A stretch of DNA of 64,000 bases from Spirosoma utsteinense (GCF_014282275.1 NZ_VFIA01000005.1:124001-188000); one strand, 5' to 3'. Shown: positions 34,504 through 43,298, counted from the first letter of the stretch. Numbers and translations: made by a program. The notes: a model not told the origin generated them from the letters alone.

Positions 34504-36897
34504 ATGCGCCAACTCACAGGCAGTCTATTGCTTGCTTACGTTCTGATAGCCTGCAAAACGACCGCGCCGGTGGTTCAGCAAACGCCCCCGCCACCCGTTA
34601 TTCTGTCGCTGGGAAACAAAGCGTTTACCACCGACGATTTCTTTCAGTCGTTCACGAAAAACCAACTGTCGTCGGATTCGGCTCAACGGACCGATGTCAA
34701 CCAGTACTTCGACCTGTATACTAACCTGAAGCTGAAGGTGGTAGCTGCCGAAGACGAAAAAAACGACACGACAGAAGCGTTTCGGGAGGAGATGAATACC
34801 TACCGCAAGCAACTGGCGCAGTCCTATCTGGTCGACAATGTGCTGGTCGAATCCCTGGCCGCTGAAGCCTACCAGCGGATGCAGCAGGAAGTCAATGCAT
34901 CGCACATACTGGTGTCGGTTACCGACGATGCGGCCCCTGCCGATACACTAAAAGCGTACCTGACGGCGCTCTCCCTGCGCCGTCAGGTACAGAGTGCCGA
35001 GGATTTCGCCCGGCTGGCTCGTGAACATTCGCAGGACGCAACCACCGCGCAGACCGGGGGCAACCTGGGCTACTTCACCGCTTTTTCCGTTGTCTATCCG
35101 CTCGAAACGGCGGCCTACACCACACCCATTGGAACGGTATCGATGCCCGTTCGGACGCGTTTTGGCTATCATCTGGTCCGTGTCAATGACCGTCGGCCAA
35201 GCCGGGGAACGATCCGGGTAGCTCATATTCTGGGACGTATCAGTCCGGGTGCCGACGAGTCCGGGCAGACAGCGACCCGTCAACGGATCGAAGCGGCCTA
35301 TGCGCGGCTGCAAAAAGGAGAATCATTCGAGACAGTCTGTCGGGACGTATCCGACGATGCTACATCCCGATCCAACGGCGGTTTACTGCCCGGTTTCGAA
35401 ACCGGTCGGCAGGTACCCGCGTTTGAAGAGGCAGCTTTTGCCCTGACCAAACCCGGCGATTTTTCAACGCCAATCCAGACCAATTACGGCTGGCACATTA
35501 TCAAGCTCATCGACCGTCGGCCTATCAAACCCTTTGTAGACCTGGCCCCGGCCCTGCGCCAGCGCGTAACGACCGACACCCGGGCCGATGTGCTCCGCCA
35601 GTCTACCGTGCAGCGATTAATGAAGGAATATGCCGTTCGGGAGAATAAGTCCGTCGTTGAAAGCGCCCTTCAGAAAGCCGACAGTACCTTACTGATGGGG
35701 CGGTGGCGGTTTACCACGCCCCTCGATCCGGGTCTGGACAGGAAATCGATCCTGACCATCGCCGATCAGTCGTATACCATCAACGAGTTTTTCGACTATG
35801 TACAGCAACGGCAGCAGCCACCCCGCAATCCGGCCATGACCGCTACCGCCAACCAGGAGAACACGAGCCCGGCCAACCTGGGATCACCCGCCGTAGCGAT
35901 GCGTCGACTGCTCGACCGGTTTGTGGGCGACCGGTTGATCGCCACCGAAGAGCAGAATCTGGACAAAAAATCGCCGGAATTCCGGGCGTTGCTCAGCGAG
36001 ATCCGCGACGGGGTTCTGTTGTCTCAAATGATGGAGCGGCATGTATGGGAGCGGTCGATGGCCGACTCTACGGGTCAGCAGCAGTTTTTCGACCAGCATA
36101 AAGCGAACTATAATTTTCCGCAGCGGGCGCTGGCTACAATCATAACGGCACCAACGGACGCCCTCCTCAAAACGACTACCGATATGATCAGTGGGAAACC
36201 ACCGTATCAACTCAAACGGTCGGGCGCTAAGCTCACCTACACCCGCAATCAGACAAGCCTGACGGCACCCCAGCGTGACAACCTGTTCGAGACGGTGGCA
36301 GTGCTCATTCGCAACCCCGACTACCTGATCGAGGTGACAGGCTCCCACGATCCGGCCGAGAGCGATTCTGTGTCGGCAGGCCGCATCCGGTCGGTGGTGA
36401 ATTACCTGCGCCAGAGCGGTGTCTCATTGAGCCGTATCTCTGAAAAAGACTATCAGGGTGCGAGACCCGGCGAATCTAAGCTGAGCAGCAAGGATCCCGC
36501 CACCCAGCGCACGGTAACCTTTCAATACTTTTCCAATGCTAAGACAGATGTGGCTAACGTGATCAACGCGCAGTGGCAGCAAACCGAGGGCAGCACTACC
36601 CCGACAAACACGTCGGCGGTAACGATTACAGAGGGTTTATTTGCCAAAGGGATGAATCCCTACCTCGACGCCATTACGACGTGGCAACCCGGCACTACGA
36701 TCCAGCATCCGGACGGGAAAGCGGTATCGGTAACCATCACCCGGGTTGATTCACCCCGCCCCAAAACGTTTGCGGAAGCCCGTGGCTCGGTGATCAATGA
36801 CTACCAGGCTTTTCTGGAAACGCAGTGGATGGCCCAGCTTCGGCAGAAATACCCGGTTAAGATCAACGAGGAAGAAAAAAGAAAGTTAGTTAAATGA
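34504..36897 (+). CDS. Peptidylprolyl isomerase lipoprotein with two parvulin domains and an OmpA-like segment
   Basis: This 797-residue protein has a lipoprotein-type signal (LLLAYVLIAC). Two parvulin domains lie at about 131-237 (NASHILVSV, GGNLGYFTAF, GYHLVRVNDRRPS) and 240-347 (VAHILGRI, GGLLPGFETG, GWHIIKLIDRRPI). The C-terminal part includes about 570-680 with LVEVTGSHDP-like text (YLIEVTGSHDPAESDS, then RIRSVVNYLRQSGV and RTVTFQYF), resembling an OmpA-type peptidoglycan-binding fold. It probably assists outer-membrane protein folding in the periplasm. The SurA-like gene follows after a long hairpin. The domain combination is unusual. Confidence 0.8.
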   Translation: MRQLTGSLLLAYVLIACKTTAPVVQQTPPPPVILSLGNKAFTTDDFFQSFTKNQLSSDSAQRTDVNQYFDLYTNLKLKVVAAEDEKNDTTEAFREEMNTYRKQLAQSYLVDNVLVESLAAEAYQRMQQEVNASHILVSVTDDAAPADTLKAYLTALSLRRQVQSAEDFARLAREHSQDATTAQTGGNLGYFTAFSVVYPLETAAYTTPIGTVSMPVRTRFGYHLVRVNDRRPSRGTIRVAHILGRISPGADESGQTATRQRIEAAYARLQKGESFETVCRDVSDDATSRSNGGLLPGFETGRQVPAFEEAAFALTKPGDFSTPIQTNYGWHIIKLIDRRPIKPFVDLAPALRQRVTTDTRADVLRQSTVQRLMKEYAVRENKSVVESALQKADSTLLMGRWRFTTPLDPGLDRKSILTIADQSYTINEFFDYVQQRQQPPRNPAMTATANQENTSPANLGSPAVAMRRLLDRFVGDRLIATEEQNLDKKSPEFRALLSEIRDGVLLSQMMERHVWERSMADSTGQQQFFDQHKANYNFPQRALATIITAPTDALLKTTTDMISGKPPYQLKRSGAKLTYTRNQTSLTAPQRDNLFETVAVLIRNPDYLIEVTGSHDPAESDSVSAGRIRSVVNYLRQSGVSLSRISEKDYQGARPGESKLSSKDPATQRTVTFQYFSNAKTDVANVINAQWQQTEGSTTPTNTSAVTITEGLFAKGMNPYLDAITTWQPGTTIQHPDGKAVSVTITRVDSPRPKTFAEARGSVINDYQAFLETQWMAQLRQKYPVKINEEEKRKLVK

Positions 36898-37035
36898 GTT
36901 AGTCAGTTGGTGAGTCAGTGAGTTGATCAGTTGGTGAGTCGGTCAGTTAGTCAGTTCCCGCAACTCACCGACTCACCAACTGATCAACTCACCGACTGAC
37001 CGACTGACCGACTCACCAACTGACTAACTCATTTA
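36891..37035. repeat. Long hairpin built from GTCAGTTGGTGAGTC-type repeats
   Basis: The left part (36891 to about 36957) and right part (about 36965-37035) are near-perfect reverse complements, with short internal length differences. The arms consist of repeated 4- to 8-base motifs (GAGT, CAGT, TGGT). The stop codon of the upstream isomerase is inside the left arm, and the right end is its mirror. No coding potential. Confidence 0.75.
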
Positions 37036-37115
37036 ACTAACCAACTGCCTGACTGTTATAACTTAAAAATGCTTAAAAATCAGCGCATACGACGTTCCTT
37101 TCGTATATTTAACAC

Positions 37116-38492
37116 ATGAAAAAAGTAATCAGCAGTGCGCTTATCGCTCTGGTTGGCTGGTTCCTGACCGCACCCACGTTCGGGCAGGGTCAGGGCATAA
37201 GTCTGAACAAAATCATTGCGAAAGTCGACAACTACTATGTTCTCCAGTCGGATCTGGAAGAAACCGTTCAGTCCTATGTGGGGCAAAATCAAACAGCTCC
37301 CCCCAAATGCCAGTTGCTTGAGAGTCTCGTCATCAATAAAATGATGCTGGCTAAAGCAGAGATCGACTCCGTTATGGTCGAAGAGAAGCTCGTCGACAGT
37401 GAGCTCGATCAACGGATGGCCTACATGGTTCAGCAGTTTGGCTCCGACAAAAATATTGTGGAAGCGTACGGAAAGAGCCTTGAAATGCTCAAAAGTGAAC
37501 TTCGCCAGCAGGTGAAAGATCAAAAGATCGTTCAGAAGATGCAGCAGAAGATCACAACCGACATGAAGGTGACCCCTCGTGAGGTGCGTAAGTTCTTCGA
37601 TGCTATACCGAAAGACAGCCTTCCCTATATGCCCGCCGAAGTAGAAGTAGGTCAGGTCGTTCGATTCGCCAAACCGACCAAAGAGCAGAAAGAAGCGCTC
37701 CGCCAGCGGTTGCTGGATTACAAGGAGCGCGTGCTGAAGGGCGAAGATTTTGCAAAACTGGCCAAAGAAAACTCCGAAGATGTTGGCTCGGCACCCAGCG
37801 GGGGCGACCTTGGCTTTGCTAAACGGGGAGCCATGGTAGCACCGTTTGAAGGAGCAGCCCTGAAGCTTAAGCCAAACGAAATATCCGACGTTGTCGAGTC
37901 GGATTTTGGCCTTCACCTGATTCAACTGCTCGAAACCCGCGGAGCCGAATACCACGCCCGCCACATTCTGCTCCGTCCGGATTACAACCGACTGGACATA
38001 ACCGGTCCGACGCGTTATCTGGACAGCCTTAAAAACCTGATTGAAATCGATACGCTGGCGTTTGAAAAAGCAGCCCACGATTTCTCTGACGACAAAACCA
38101 CCGCCGATGCCGGTGGCCTGCTGCGCGATGCGCAAACGGGCAGCAGCCGGCTGGCCATGGACGGCACGATGGAGTATGCCATGTTCCAGATGCTCGATAC
38201 CATGCAGGTTGGTAAACTGTCGGCTCCTCTACCTTACCGTACGGAAGATGGAAAGAGCGCGGTACGATTATTGTACTTCAAGAGCAAAGTACCTCCTCAT
38301 ACGGCTGACTTTAAGGCTGACTTCGAGAAGTTGCAAAGCATTGTGCTAACTAACAAAAAGAACCATGCCATCGACGAGTGGTTCCGCAAGTCCGTTGCCG
38401 ATGTTTACATCACCGTTGACCCTGAATTCCAGAGCTGCCGAATTTTTGGTACAACACAAGGCAGCGCGGCTAGTTTAGGTAGTGGAAATTAA
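37116..38492 (+). CDS. SurA-like periplasmic peptidylprolyl isomerase
   Basis: This 458-residue protein has a signal peptide (MKKVISSALIALVGWFLTAP, cut near TFGQG), a SurA-type N-terminal helical domain (IIAKVDNYYVLQSDLEETV) and two parvulin domains at about 172-278 (EVGQVVRF, SGGDLGFAKRG, GLHLIQLLETRG) and 280-390 (ARHILLRPDY, ADAGGLLRDA). SurA-type chaperones guide outer-membrane beta-barrels through the periplasm. It forms a functional pair with the preceding isomerase and is followed by a MoxR gene. Both neighbours are separated by long low-complexity hairpins rather than short operon gaps. Confidence 0.88.
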   Translation: MKKVISSALIALVGWFLTAPTFGQGQGISLNKIIAKVDNYYVLQSDLEETVQSYVGQNQTAPPKCQLLESLVINKMMLAKAEIDSVMVEEKLVDSELDQRMAYMVQQFGSDKNIVEAYGKSLEMLKSELRQQVKDQKIVQKMQQKITTDMKVTPREVRKFFDAIPKDSLPYMPAEVEVGQVVRFAKPTKEQKEALRQRLLDYKERVLKGEDFAKLAKENSEDVGSAPSGGDLGFAKRGAMVAPFEGAALKLKPNEISDVVESDFGLHLIQLLETRGAEYHARHILLRPDYNRLDITGPTRYLDSLKNLIEIDTLAFEKAAHDFSDDKTTADAGGLLRDAQTGSSRLAMDGTMEYAMFQMLDTMQVGKLSAPLPYRTEDGKSAVRLLYFKSKVPPHTADFKADFEKLQSIVLTNKKNHAIDEWFRKSVADVYITVDPEFQSCRIFGTTQGSAASLGSGN

Positions 38493-38569
38493 TGATAAAC
38501 GATGAATGACGAATGATGAATGATTCTGGCTTAGGTTTGTATTATTCATCATTCATCATTCATCATTAA
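38489..38569. repeat. Hairpin built from GATGAAT repeats
   Basis: The left arm carries repeated GATGAAT/GACGAAT units (38489-38524) and the right arm repeated ATTCATC units (38541-38569), imperfectly complementary. It starts at the surA-like stop codon and ends 11 nt before the moxR start. Confidence 0.75.
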
Positions 38570-38580
38570 CCTTTTTACTT

Positions 38581-39543
38581 GTGCCCTACTCATCGGATGT
38601 TGCGGCTGCAGAAGCCCTTACCAATTCGTATCAGAAACTCAAAACTGAAATCTCGAAAGTCGTTATTGGCCAGGATGATACGGTCCGGCTACTGCTGACC
38701 GCCATCTTTTGCCAGGGTCACTGCCTGCTGGTAGGTGTACCGGGGCTGGCTAAAACACTCCTCATTCAGACCATTGCGGGGGCGCTGGATCTTGATTTCA
38801 ACCGAATTCAGTTCACGCCCGACCTGATGCCATCCGACATTCTGGGCTCGGAAACCCTCGATCAGGACCGCAATTTCAAGTTCATCAAAGGACCCGTCTT
38901 CGCTAATATCATTCTGGCCGATGAGATCAACCGGACACCGCCTAAAACGCAATCGGCGCTGCTCGAAGCGATGCAGGAATACTCCGTTACCATTGCCGGG
39001 CAGAAATATGGCTTAGGTCGGCCTTTTTTCGTGCTGGCCACTCAAAATCCAATCGAGCAGGAAGGTACCTACCCCCTGCCCGAAGCACAGTTGGACCGGT
39101 TCATGTTCAATATATACCTGGACTACCCTTCCTATCAATCGGAACTCGACATCGTCAAAAGTACGACATCAGATATACGGTACGAGGTACAACGTGTGGT
39201 GACGGGCGAAGAGATTCGGGAGTTCCAGCATCTGGTACGCCGGGTGCCGGTGGTCGATAACGTCATTGAGTATGCCGTTAAGCTTGTTCACAAAACACGG
39301 CCCAATACCGAAATGGCCGCTGCCGATGCCAACCAGTACCTGGAGTGGGGCGCGGGCCCGCGGGCTTCACAAGCGCTTATTCTGGCGGCTAAATGCAACG
39401 CCCTGCTAACGGGCAAGTACTCGCCCGACATCGAAGACGTACGGGCGGTAGCCCTGCCCATCCTCCGCCACCGGGTTGTGCGCAATTTTAAAGCCGAAGC
39501 AGAGAATATTTCGGTTGAGCAGTTGATCAAACGAATGATGTAA
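38581..39543 (+). CDS. MoxR family AAA ATPase
   Basis: This 320-residue protein starts with GTG 38581. Walker A is GVPGLAKT (52-59), Walker B ILADEINRTPPKTQSALLEAMQE, and sensor motif VLATQNPIEQEGTYPLPEAQLDRFMF is the MoxR signature region (given in parts: ATQNPIEQEG and LPEAQLDRF). MoxR ATPases act as chaperones that activate or insert cofactors into enzyme complexes, often with a VWA/DUF58 partner gene. No DUF58 or VWA gene follows here: the next genes are convergent. It may work with the two isomerases upstream in envelope protein maturation. Confidence 0.9.
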   Translation: MPYSSDVAAAEALTNSYQKLKTEISKVVIGQDDTVRLLLTAIFCQGHCLLVGVPGLAKTLLIQTIAGALDLDFNRIQFTPDLMPSDILGSETLDQDRNFKFIKGPVFANIILADEINRTPPKTQSALLEAMQEYSVTIAGQKYGLGRPFFVLATQNPIEQEGTYPLPEAQLDRFMFNIYLDYPSYQSELDIVKSTTSDIRYEVQRVVTGEEIREFQHLVRRVPVVDNVIEYAVKLVHKTRPNTEMAAADANQYLEWGAGPRASQALILAAKCNALLTGKYSPDIEDVRAVALPILRHRVVRNFKAEAENISVEQLIKRMM

Positions 39544-39547
39544 ATCA

Positions 39548-39631
39548 AAGGGAGGAAAGCAGAAAGGGAGGAAAGGAGGAGGGAATGCACCGCATGCTTT
39601 CTCCTTTCCTCCCTTTCTGCTTTCCTCCCTT
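39548..39631. repeat. Perfect 31-bp purine/pyrimidine inverted repeat after moxR
   Basis: A nearly pure purine arm (39548-39578, GGAGGAAAG-type repeats) is the exact reverse complement of 39601-39631. The 22-nt loop contains a smaller GAATGC/GCATGC match. It begins 5 nt after the moxR stop and is the third low-complexity hairpin in a row. Confidence 0.8.
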
Positions 39632-39653
39632 CCTGCTTTTCTCCGTTACTCCG

Positions 39654-39821
39654 TTACTCCTCCTCTCCTTCCTTATTGGTACGACCGAGGAAATCATCAT
39701 CGCCCAGGCCGGTCGAGGTATCGTCAGCACCTGATGCGTCGACGTCTTCGGTTTCTATGCTTACCAATACGCCATTACCTTTGGTTTCTTCCTGCTCCTG
39801 ATTTTCTTCTTTGCTTCCCAT
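39654..39821 (-). CDS. Small acidic hypothetical protein
   Basis: A 55-residue frame runs from ATG 39821 to TAA 39654. It is very acidic and polar (starts MGSKEENQEQEETKG, later STGLGDDDFLGRTN and ends KEGEEE). It lies 58 nt after the ABC ATPase gene on the same strand and could be cotranscribed with it. The codon composition looks coding, but no family is recognised, and the Glu-rich end partly reflects nearby purine-rich DNA. Confidence 0.4.
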   Translation of the reverse strand: MGSKEENQEQEETKGNGVLVSIETEDVDASGADDTSTGLGDDDFLGRTNKEGEEE

Positions 39822-39879
39822 TTCTGTTGTTCATTATATGTAGTGGTATAACCGGAAATGAACAGGCGGGTTTCGATGT

Positions 39880-40887
39880 TCAGGCTTTCAGCGGCCAAAC
39901 TGACTCAGCGGATACGCGAATGCCTACAGGCTGGCCCGCTTTAACGTCATGGCGGGTGGTAAGCAGGCGCACACTCACGTAACGCGACAGTTCCACCTCA
40001 ACTTCGGAGTGACTGCCTTTGAAAAATACAGCCTTCACTATACCCGCTACGCCGGCTTCGTCGAGCTGGATATGCTCCGGTCGCAGACAAACCAACGCGT
40101 CGGGCTGGTAACTTTCGGTGATCTGTTGCGCTGGCAAGCCCAGCGAAAGCAGGTGTTTAGCTTTCAGAATATTGACCGACCCCGTCATACGAGCCGCATA
40201 TACCGTTGCCGGCTGGCTATAGACAACAGCAGGTGGCCCAAGCTGCACCAGCCGGCCGTCGCGGAGGATACCGAGTGTGTCGGCAATAGACAGGGCATCG
40301 GTAGCATCGTGGGTTACAAACAGACAAGCTGTTTTGTCGTACTGGATCAGATCGAAAAGCAGGTCGCGGATCAGCAACCGATTTGGTAGGTCGAGGTGGC
40401 TGAAAGGCTCATCGAGTAGCAGAACTGCGGGCTTATCGGCAACAGCGCGGGCGATGGCGGTCCGTTGTTTTTCGCCCCCCGACACCTGACGCGGCAAGCG
40501 GTGCTGCACATCGATCAGGCGGCAGCGTTTGAGCAGTTCATCGACGCGGCCTTCCCGGTAGGTTCGTTCGAAGAAGCGTACCGCATACATGATATTTTCC
40601 CGAATGGTTACGTTCGGCATCAGCTGGTATTCCTGATGCACCAGCCGTATCTGCGGATGGCCGGCTACCAGCACGTCGCTCGGTCCCGGTACCCTTTCGC
40701 CATTGAGTCGCACCTCGCCGGTATCGACATCGGCCAGCCCCGCCAGCATGTTCAGCAGCGTACTTTTACCGGAACCACTCGCCCCGACCAGTCCCGTAAT
40801 CCGGCCCGGTTCGAGGGTGAGCGATACGGCACGAACGGCCGTTACATCGTGGGAAAACGCTTTGGTAATCTTTGTGGCAGTGAGCAT
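39880..40887 (-). CDS. ABC transporter ATP-binding protein with TOBE domain, orphan
   Basis: From ATG 40887 the product has 335 residues; the frame is open to 40968, but that extension lies over an inverted repeat. Walker A is GASGSGKST (35-43), the signature VSGGEKQRTAIARA, and Walker B VLLLDEPFSHLD. The last 100 residues form a TOBE-like domain as in CysA/PotA/FbpC importer ATPases. No permease or binding-protein gene is adjacent, so the partner is unknown; it belongs to the importer type and is an unlikely partner for the FtsX-type orphan permeases. Confidence 0.85.
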   Translation of the reverse strand: MLTATKITKAFSHDVTAVRAVSLTLEPGRITGLVGASGSGKSTLLNMLAGLADVDTGEVRLNGERVPGPSDVLVAGHPQIRLVHQEYQLMPNVTIRENIMYAVRFFERTYREGRVDELLKRCRLIDVQHRLPRQVSGGEKQRTAIARAVADKPAVLLLDEPFSHLDLPNRLLIRDLLFDLIQYDKTACLFVTHDATDALSIADTLGILRDGRLVQLGPPAVVYSQPATVYAARMTGSVNILKAKHLLSLGLPAQQITESYQPDALVCLRPEHIQLDEAGVAGIVKAVFFKGSHSEVEVELSRYVSVRLLTTRHDVKAGQPVGIRVSAESVWPLKA

Positions 40888-40936
40888 GTAGGGCCGACCC
40901 AGAGAATCGGCATAAAATGATAGAGCTAGTTGCAGT

Positions 40937-40973
40937 TGTCCATGCCCTCCCCAATTCGGCGAGGGCATGGACA
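40937..40973 (-). terminator. Inverted repeat downstream of the GapN-type gene
   Basis: TGTCCATGCCCTC (40937-40949) pairs exactly with GAGGGCATGGACA (40961-40973) over an 11-nt loop, 5 nt after the dehydrogenase stop. It lies between two minus-strand genes. Confidence 0.65.
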
Positions 40974-40977
40974 GCCG

Positions 40978-42603
40978 TTAGAAAATAAAGTTAGTGCTCA
41001 GAAATTCTGATTTGTGCTCGCTCACGATCTCGTTGAGAATGGCCTTGTTTTCGCTCGTATCCTTCGTGGCCACCGCCGACCGAATGGAGAACGAACGCAG
41101 CGCATCTTCTACCGAAAGTGTTCCCTCTGCCGAATCTTTCCGGCCGGTGAAGGGAAACGTGTCGGGGCCGCGCTGGCACTGTGCGTTGATGTTAACGCGG
41201 CTAACGAGGTTCACCAACGGGTCGATAAGCCGGGCAATAGCGTCGGTATCGGTTCCGAAAATACTGGCCTGCATTCCATGGTCGTCGGTGATGAGGTACT
41301 GGATAAACTCTTCCTCATCGTCGTATGGGACAACCGGAACGATGGGGCCAAATTGTTCTTCGCGGTACAGCCGCATGCCCTCACGAACGGGAAAGACGAC
41401 CGCTGGCCTGAACAATGATGCCGCTACATCGCCCCCCCCTTCGTTCACGACCGACGCGCCACCTGCTTCGGCGTCGGCGATGATATCGGCCAGGTACTGC
41501 GTTTTGGCAGGTTCCGGCAAGGGGGTAATCTGCGTCCCGGCATCCCAGGGCATACCCGCTTTCAGTTTACTTACTTCAGGAGCGAAGCGACGTAGAAATT
41601 CATCGACGATGGAACGATGCGCCCAGATGATTTTGATGGCCGTACAGCGTTGTCCGTTGAAGGACAGCGACCCCAGCAGGCACTCTTTTACGGCAACATC
41701 CAGATCGGCATCGGGCAGGATGATAGCCGTATTTTTAGCATCGAGACTCATGATCGACCGCAGGCGGTTCAGCTTGGGGTGGTGCCGCTGCAGCTCATCG
41801 GCAACCCGGCTGGAACCAATCAGCGTCAGCACATTGACCTTACCGGACTGCATCACGGGCGGCACCACATCGGCACCCCGGCCGTAGAGTGAATTAACAA
41901 CGCCCTTGGGGAAACTCGTCCGGAAAGCTTCCAGCATCGGGTAGTGCAGCAACGAACCGTGCTTCGGCGTTTTGAACAGGATCGTATTGCCCATCAGGAT
42001 AGCCGGAATGAGCGTTGTATACGTTTCATTGAGGGGATAATTGAAAGGTCCCATCGCCAGAACGACCCCAAGTGGCGACCGGCGAATCTGGCCAATGATA
42101 CCCTCTTCGATCCGAAACCGTGACGACGTACGATCCATATTCTTCAGCGTATCGATGGTGTCGTAGATATACTTCACCGTCCGGTCGAACTCCTTGGTGG
42201 CATCGGCAAGGTTTTTACCGATCTCCCACATAATGAGATTGATGGACAGTTTACGCTGTTCTAGCATTTTGCCGACAAACGTCTCCATGCACTGAATTCG
42301 CCCGGCTACCGACATTTGCGGCCACTCGCCCCGGCCATTATCATAAGCAGCCACAGCCGCATCAAGGGCTTCGAGGGCTTCGGCCGGACCGGTTACAGGG
42401 AAGCTGCCTACGAGCTGACGCTGCAGGGTACCGTCTGAATCGGGCAGACAAACAGGCGAATACACCTCGGACACACGACCGGCCCAGGGACGCATTTCGC
42501 CATTGAGCAGGTACTCGCGCTGGTGAATGGGGTCAATTCGATACTCGCCAGGAATGGCATTTTCATTCGCGGGAAACAGGGAGGCAAGCAATTGAGAAGG
42601 CAT
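40978..42603 (-). CDS. gapN: NADP-dependent non-phosphorylating glyceraldehyde-3-phosphate dehydrogenase (GapN-like aldehyde dehydrogenase)
   Basis: From ATG 42603 the product has 541 residues; ATG 42639 would add 12. It is an aldehyde dehydrogenase with MGPFNYPLNE (cofactor site), catalytic Cys in SLSFNGQRCTAIK and the GapN-typical NINAQCQRGPDTFPFTGRKDS. GapN oxidises glyceraldehyde 3-phosphate directly to 3-phosphoglycerate with NADP, giving NADPH and bypassing one ATP-forming step. Extra residues at both ends make it longer than most GapN (about 475-500). The gene is alone on its strand, divergent from gtrA. Substrate is inferred from the signature segment. Confidence 0.8.
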   Translation of the reverse strand: MPSQLLASLFPANENAIPGEYRIDPIHQREYLLNGEMRPWAGRVSEVYSPVCLPDSDGTLQRQLVGSFPVTGPAEALEALDAAVAAYDNGRGEWPQMSVAGRIQCMETFVGKMLEQRKLSINLIMWEIGKNLADATKEFDRTVKYIYDTIDTLKNMDRTSSRFRIEEGIIGQIRRSPLGVVLAMGPFNYPLNETYTTLIPAILMGNTILFKTPKHGSLLHYPMLEAFRTSFPKGVVNSLYGRGADVVPPVMQSGKVNVLTLIGSSRVADELQRHHPKLNRLRSIMSLDAKNTAIILPDADLDVAVKECLLGSLSFNGQRCTAIKIIWAHRSIVDEFLRRFAPEVSKLKAGMPWDAGTQITPLPEPAKTQYLADIIADAEAGGASVVNEGGGDVAASLFRPAVVFPVREGMRLYREEQFGPIVPVVPYDDEEEFIQYLITDDHGMQASIFGTDTDAIARLIDPLVNLVSRVNINAQCQRGPDTFPFTGRKDSAEGTLSVEDALRSFSIRSAVATKDTSENKAILNEIVSEHKSEFLSTNFIF

Positions 42604-42668
42604 AGCAGGAATGGGATTACGGCTTTTACGTTTCTGCAAACTACACCATTTGCCCTGCTAATATCAAA

Positions 42669-42695
42669 CCGGACAAGCAAAAAGACAGTGTCCGG
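42669..42695. promoter_or_regulatory. CCGGACA/TGTCCGG dyad between gapN and gtrA
   Basis: CCGGACA (42669-42675) and TGTCCGG (42689-42695) are perfect arms 13 nt apart in the divergent gap. The half-site resembles the GKACA sites ahead of the padR genes, but orientation and spacing differ. Confidence 0.35.
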
Positions 42696-42782
42696 CTTCA
42701 TCCTCCGGGCGTTAGCAGGCTGTAAGGCATACCCCTCGATAGTTAATGCACGAACCTTGCTCCATGCCGGTAAAAGAACGAC

Positions 42783-42790
42783 TAACTTTG
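42783..42790 (+). promoter_or_regulatory. TAACTTTG -7 box for gtrA
   Basis: This matches TAnnTTTG and lies 19 nt before the gtrA-like ATG, with a TTG at 42757-42759 as possible -33. Confidence 0.45.
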
Positions 42791-42809
42791 CCCCCTTTAT
42801 ATGTAGTTT

Positions 42810-43298
42810 ATGGCTAGTGGGCTTTTTAACCGCAGGGATATCCTTGCTTATTTCTTCGTTGCCGCGACCGGTGCTTCCGTACAACTTTTAGCCGGCAGTT
42901 TATTTCAGGATTGGTTCAAGCTCAGTTATCAACAGGCATTACTGGCGGGCTATGTCATCGCATTTGTGGTTGGCTTTTTCCTGACCAAACTCTTTGCTTT
43001 CAATAACCAGAACTCAACCAAGAGTCAACGGGAGGCTGTCAAATTTACCATTGTCTCTGTCCTTTCCTGCCTGATCACCGTCTACGGGTCCTCGTTGATT
43101 TATTCCTACTCGATCGACGTTTTTCGTCTCCAGACCGCCGTCATTCCTTTTTCGGTAAAAGCAGTCAATGTGAATAAACTGGTTTCCCACACAACGGGTA
43201 TGGGGTTAAGTTTCCTTAATAACTACGTCCTGCACAAGACATTCACCTTTCAGGATACGGGATTTTATGAGAAGCTAAAGAAACTGCTGAACCTGTAA
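42810..43298 (+). CDS. GtrA family membrane protein
   Basis: This 162-residue protein has four membrane segments (ILAYFFVAATGASVQLLAG, LLAGYVIAFVVGFFLTKLFAF, FTIVSVLSCLITVYGSSLIY and VSHTTGMGLSFLNNYVLHKTFTF), matching the GtrA family. Members are thought to help move lipid-linked sugars or act in cell-surface polysaccharide synthesis. The final YVLHKTFTF is a typical family end. It is a single gene with its own -7 box; no glycosyltransferase gene is adjacent. Confidence 0.85.
   Translation: MASGLFNRRDILAYFFVAATGASVQLLAGSLFQDWFKLSYQQALLAGYVIAFVVGFFLTKLFAFNNQNSTKSQREAVKFTIVSVLSCLITVYGSSLIYSYSIDVFRLQTAVIPFSVKAVNVNKLVSHTTGMGLSFLNNYVLHKTFTFQDTGFYEKLKKLLNL

Noticed and set aside
37080-38135. 351-codon minus-strand frame opposite the SurA-like gene
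   Set aside because: It is a shadow frame of the parvulin gene; the plus-strand product has a signal peptide and two recognisable domains.
39880-40887. Idea that the ABC ATPase at 40 kb serves the orphan permeases
   Set aside because: It has a TOBE domain and belongs to the importer type, while FtsX/MacB permeases use LolD/MacB-type ATPases.
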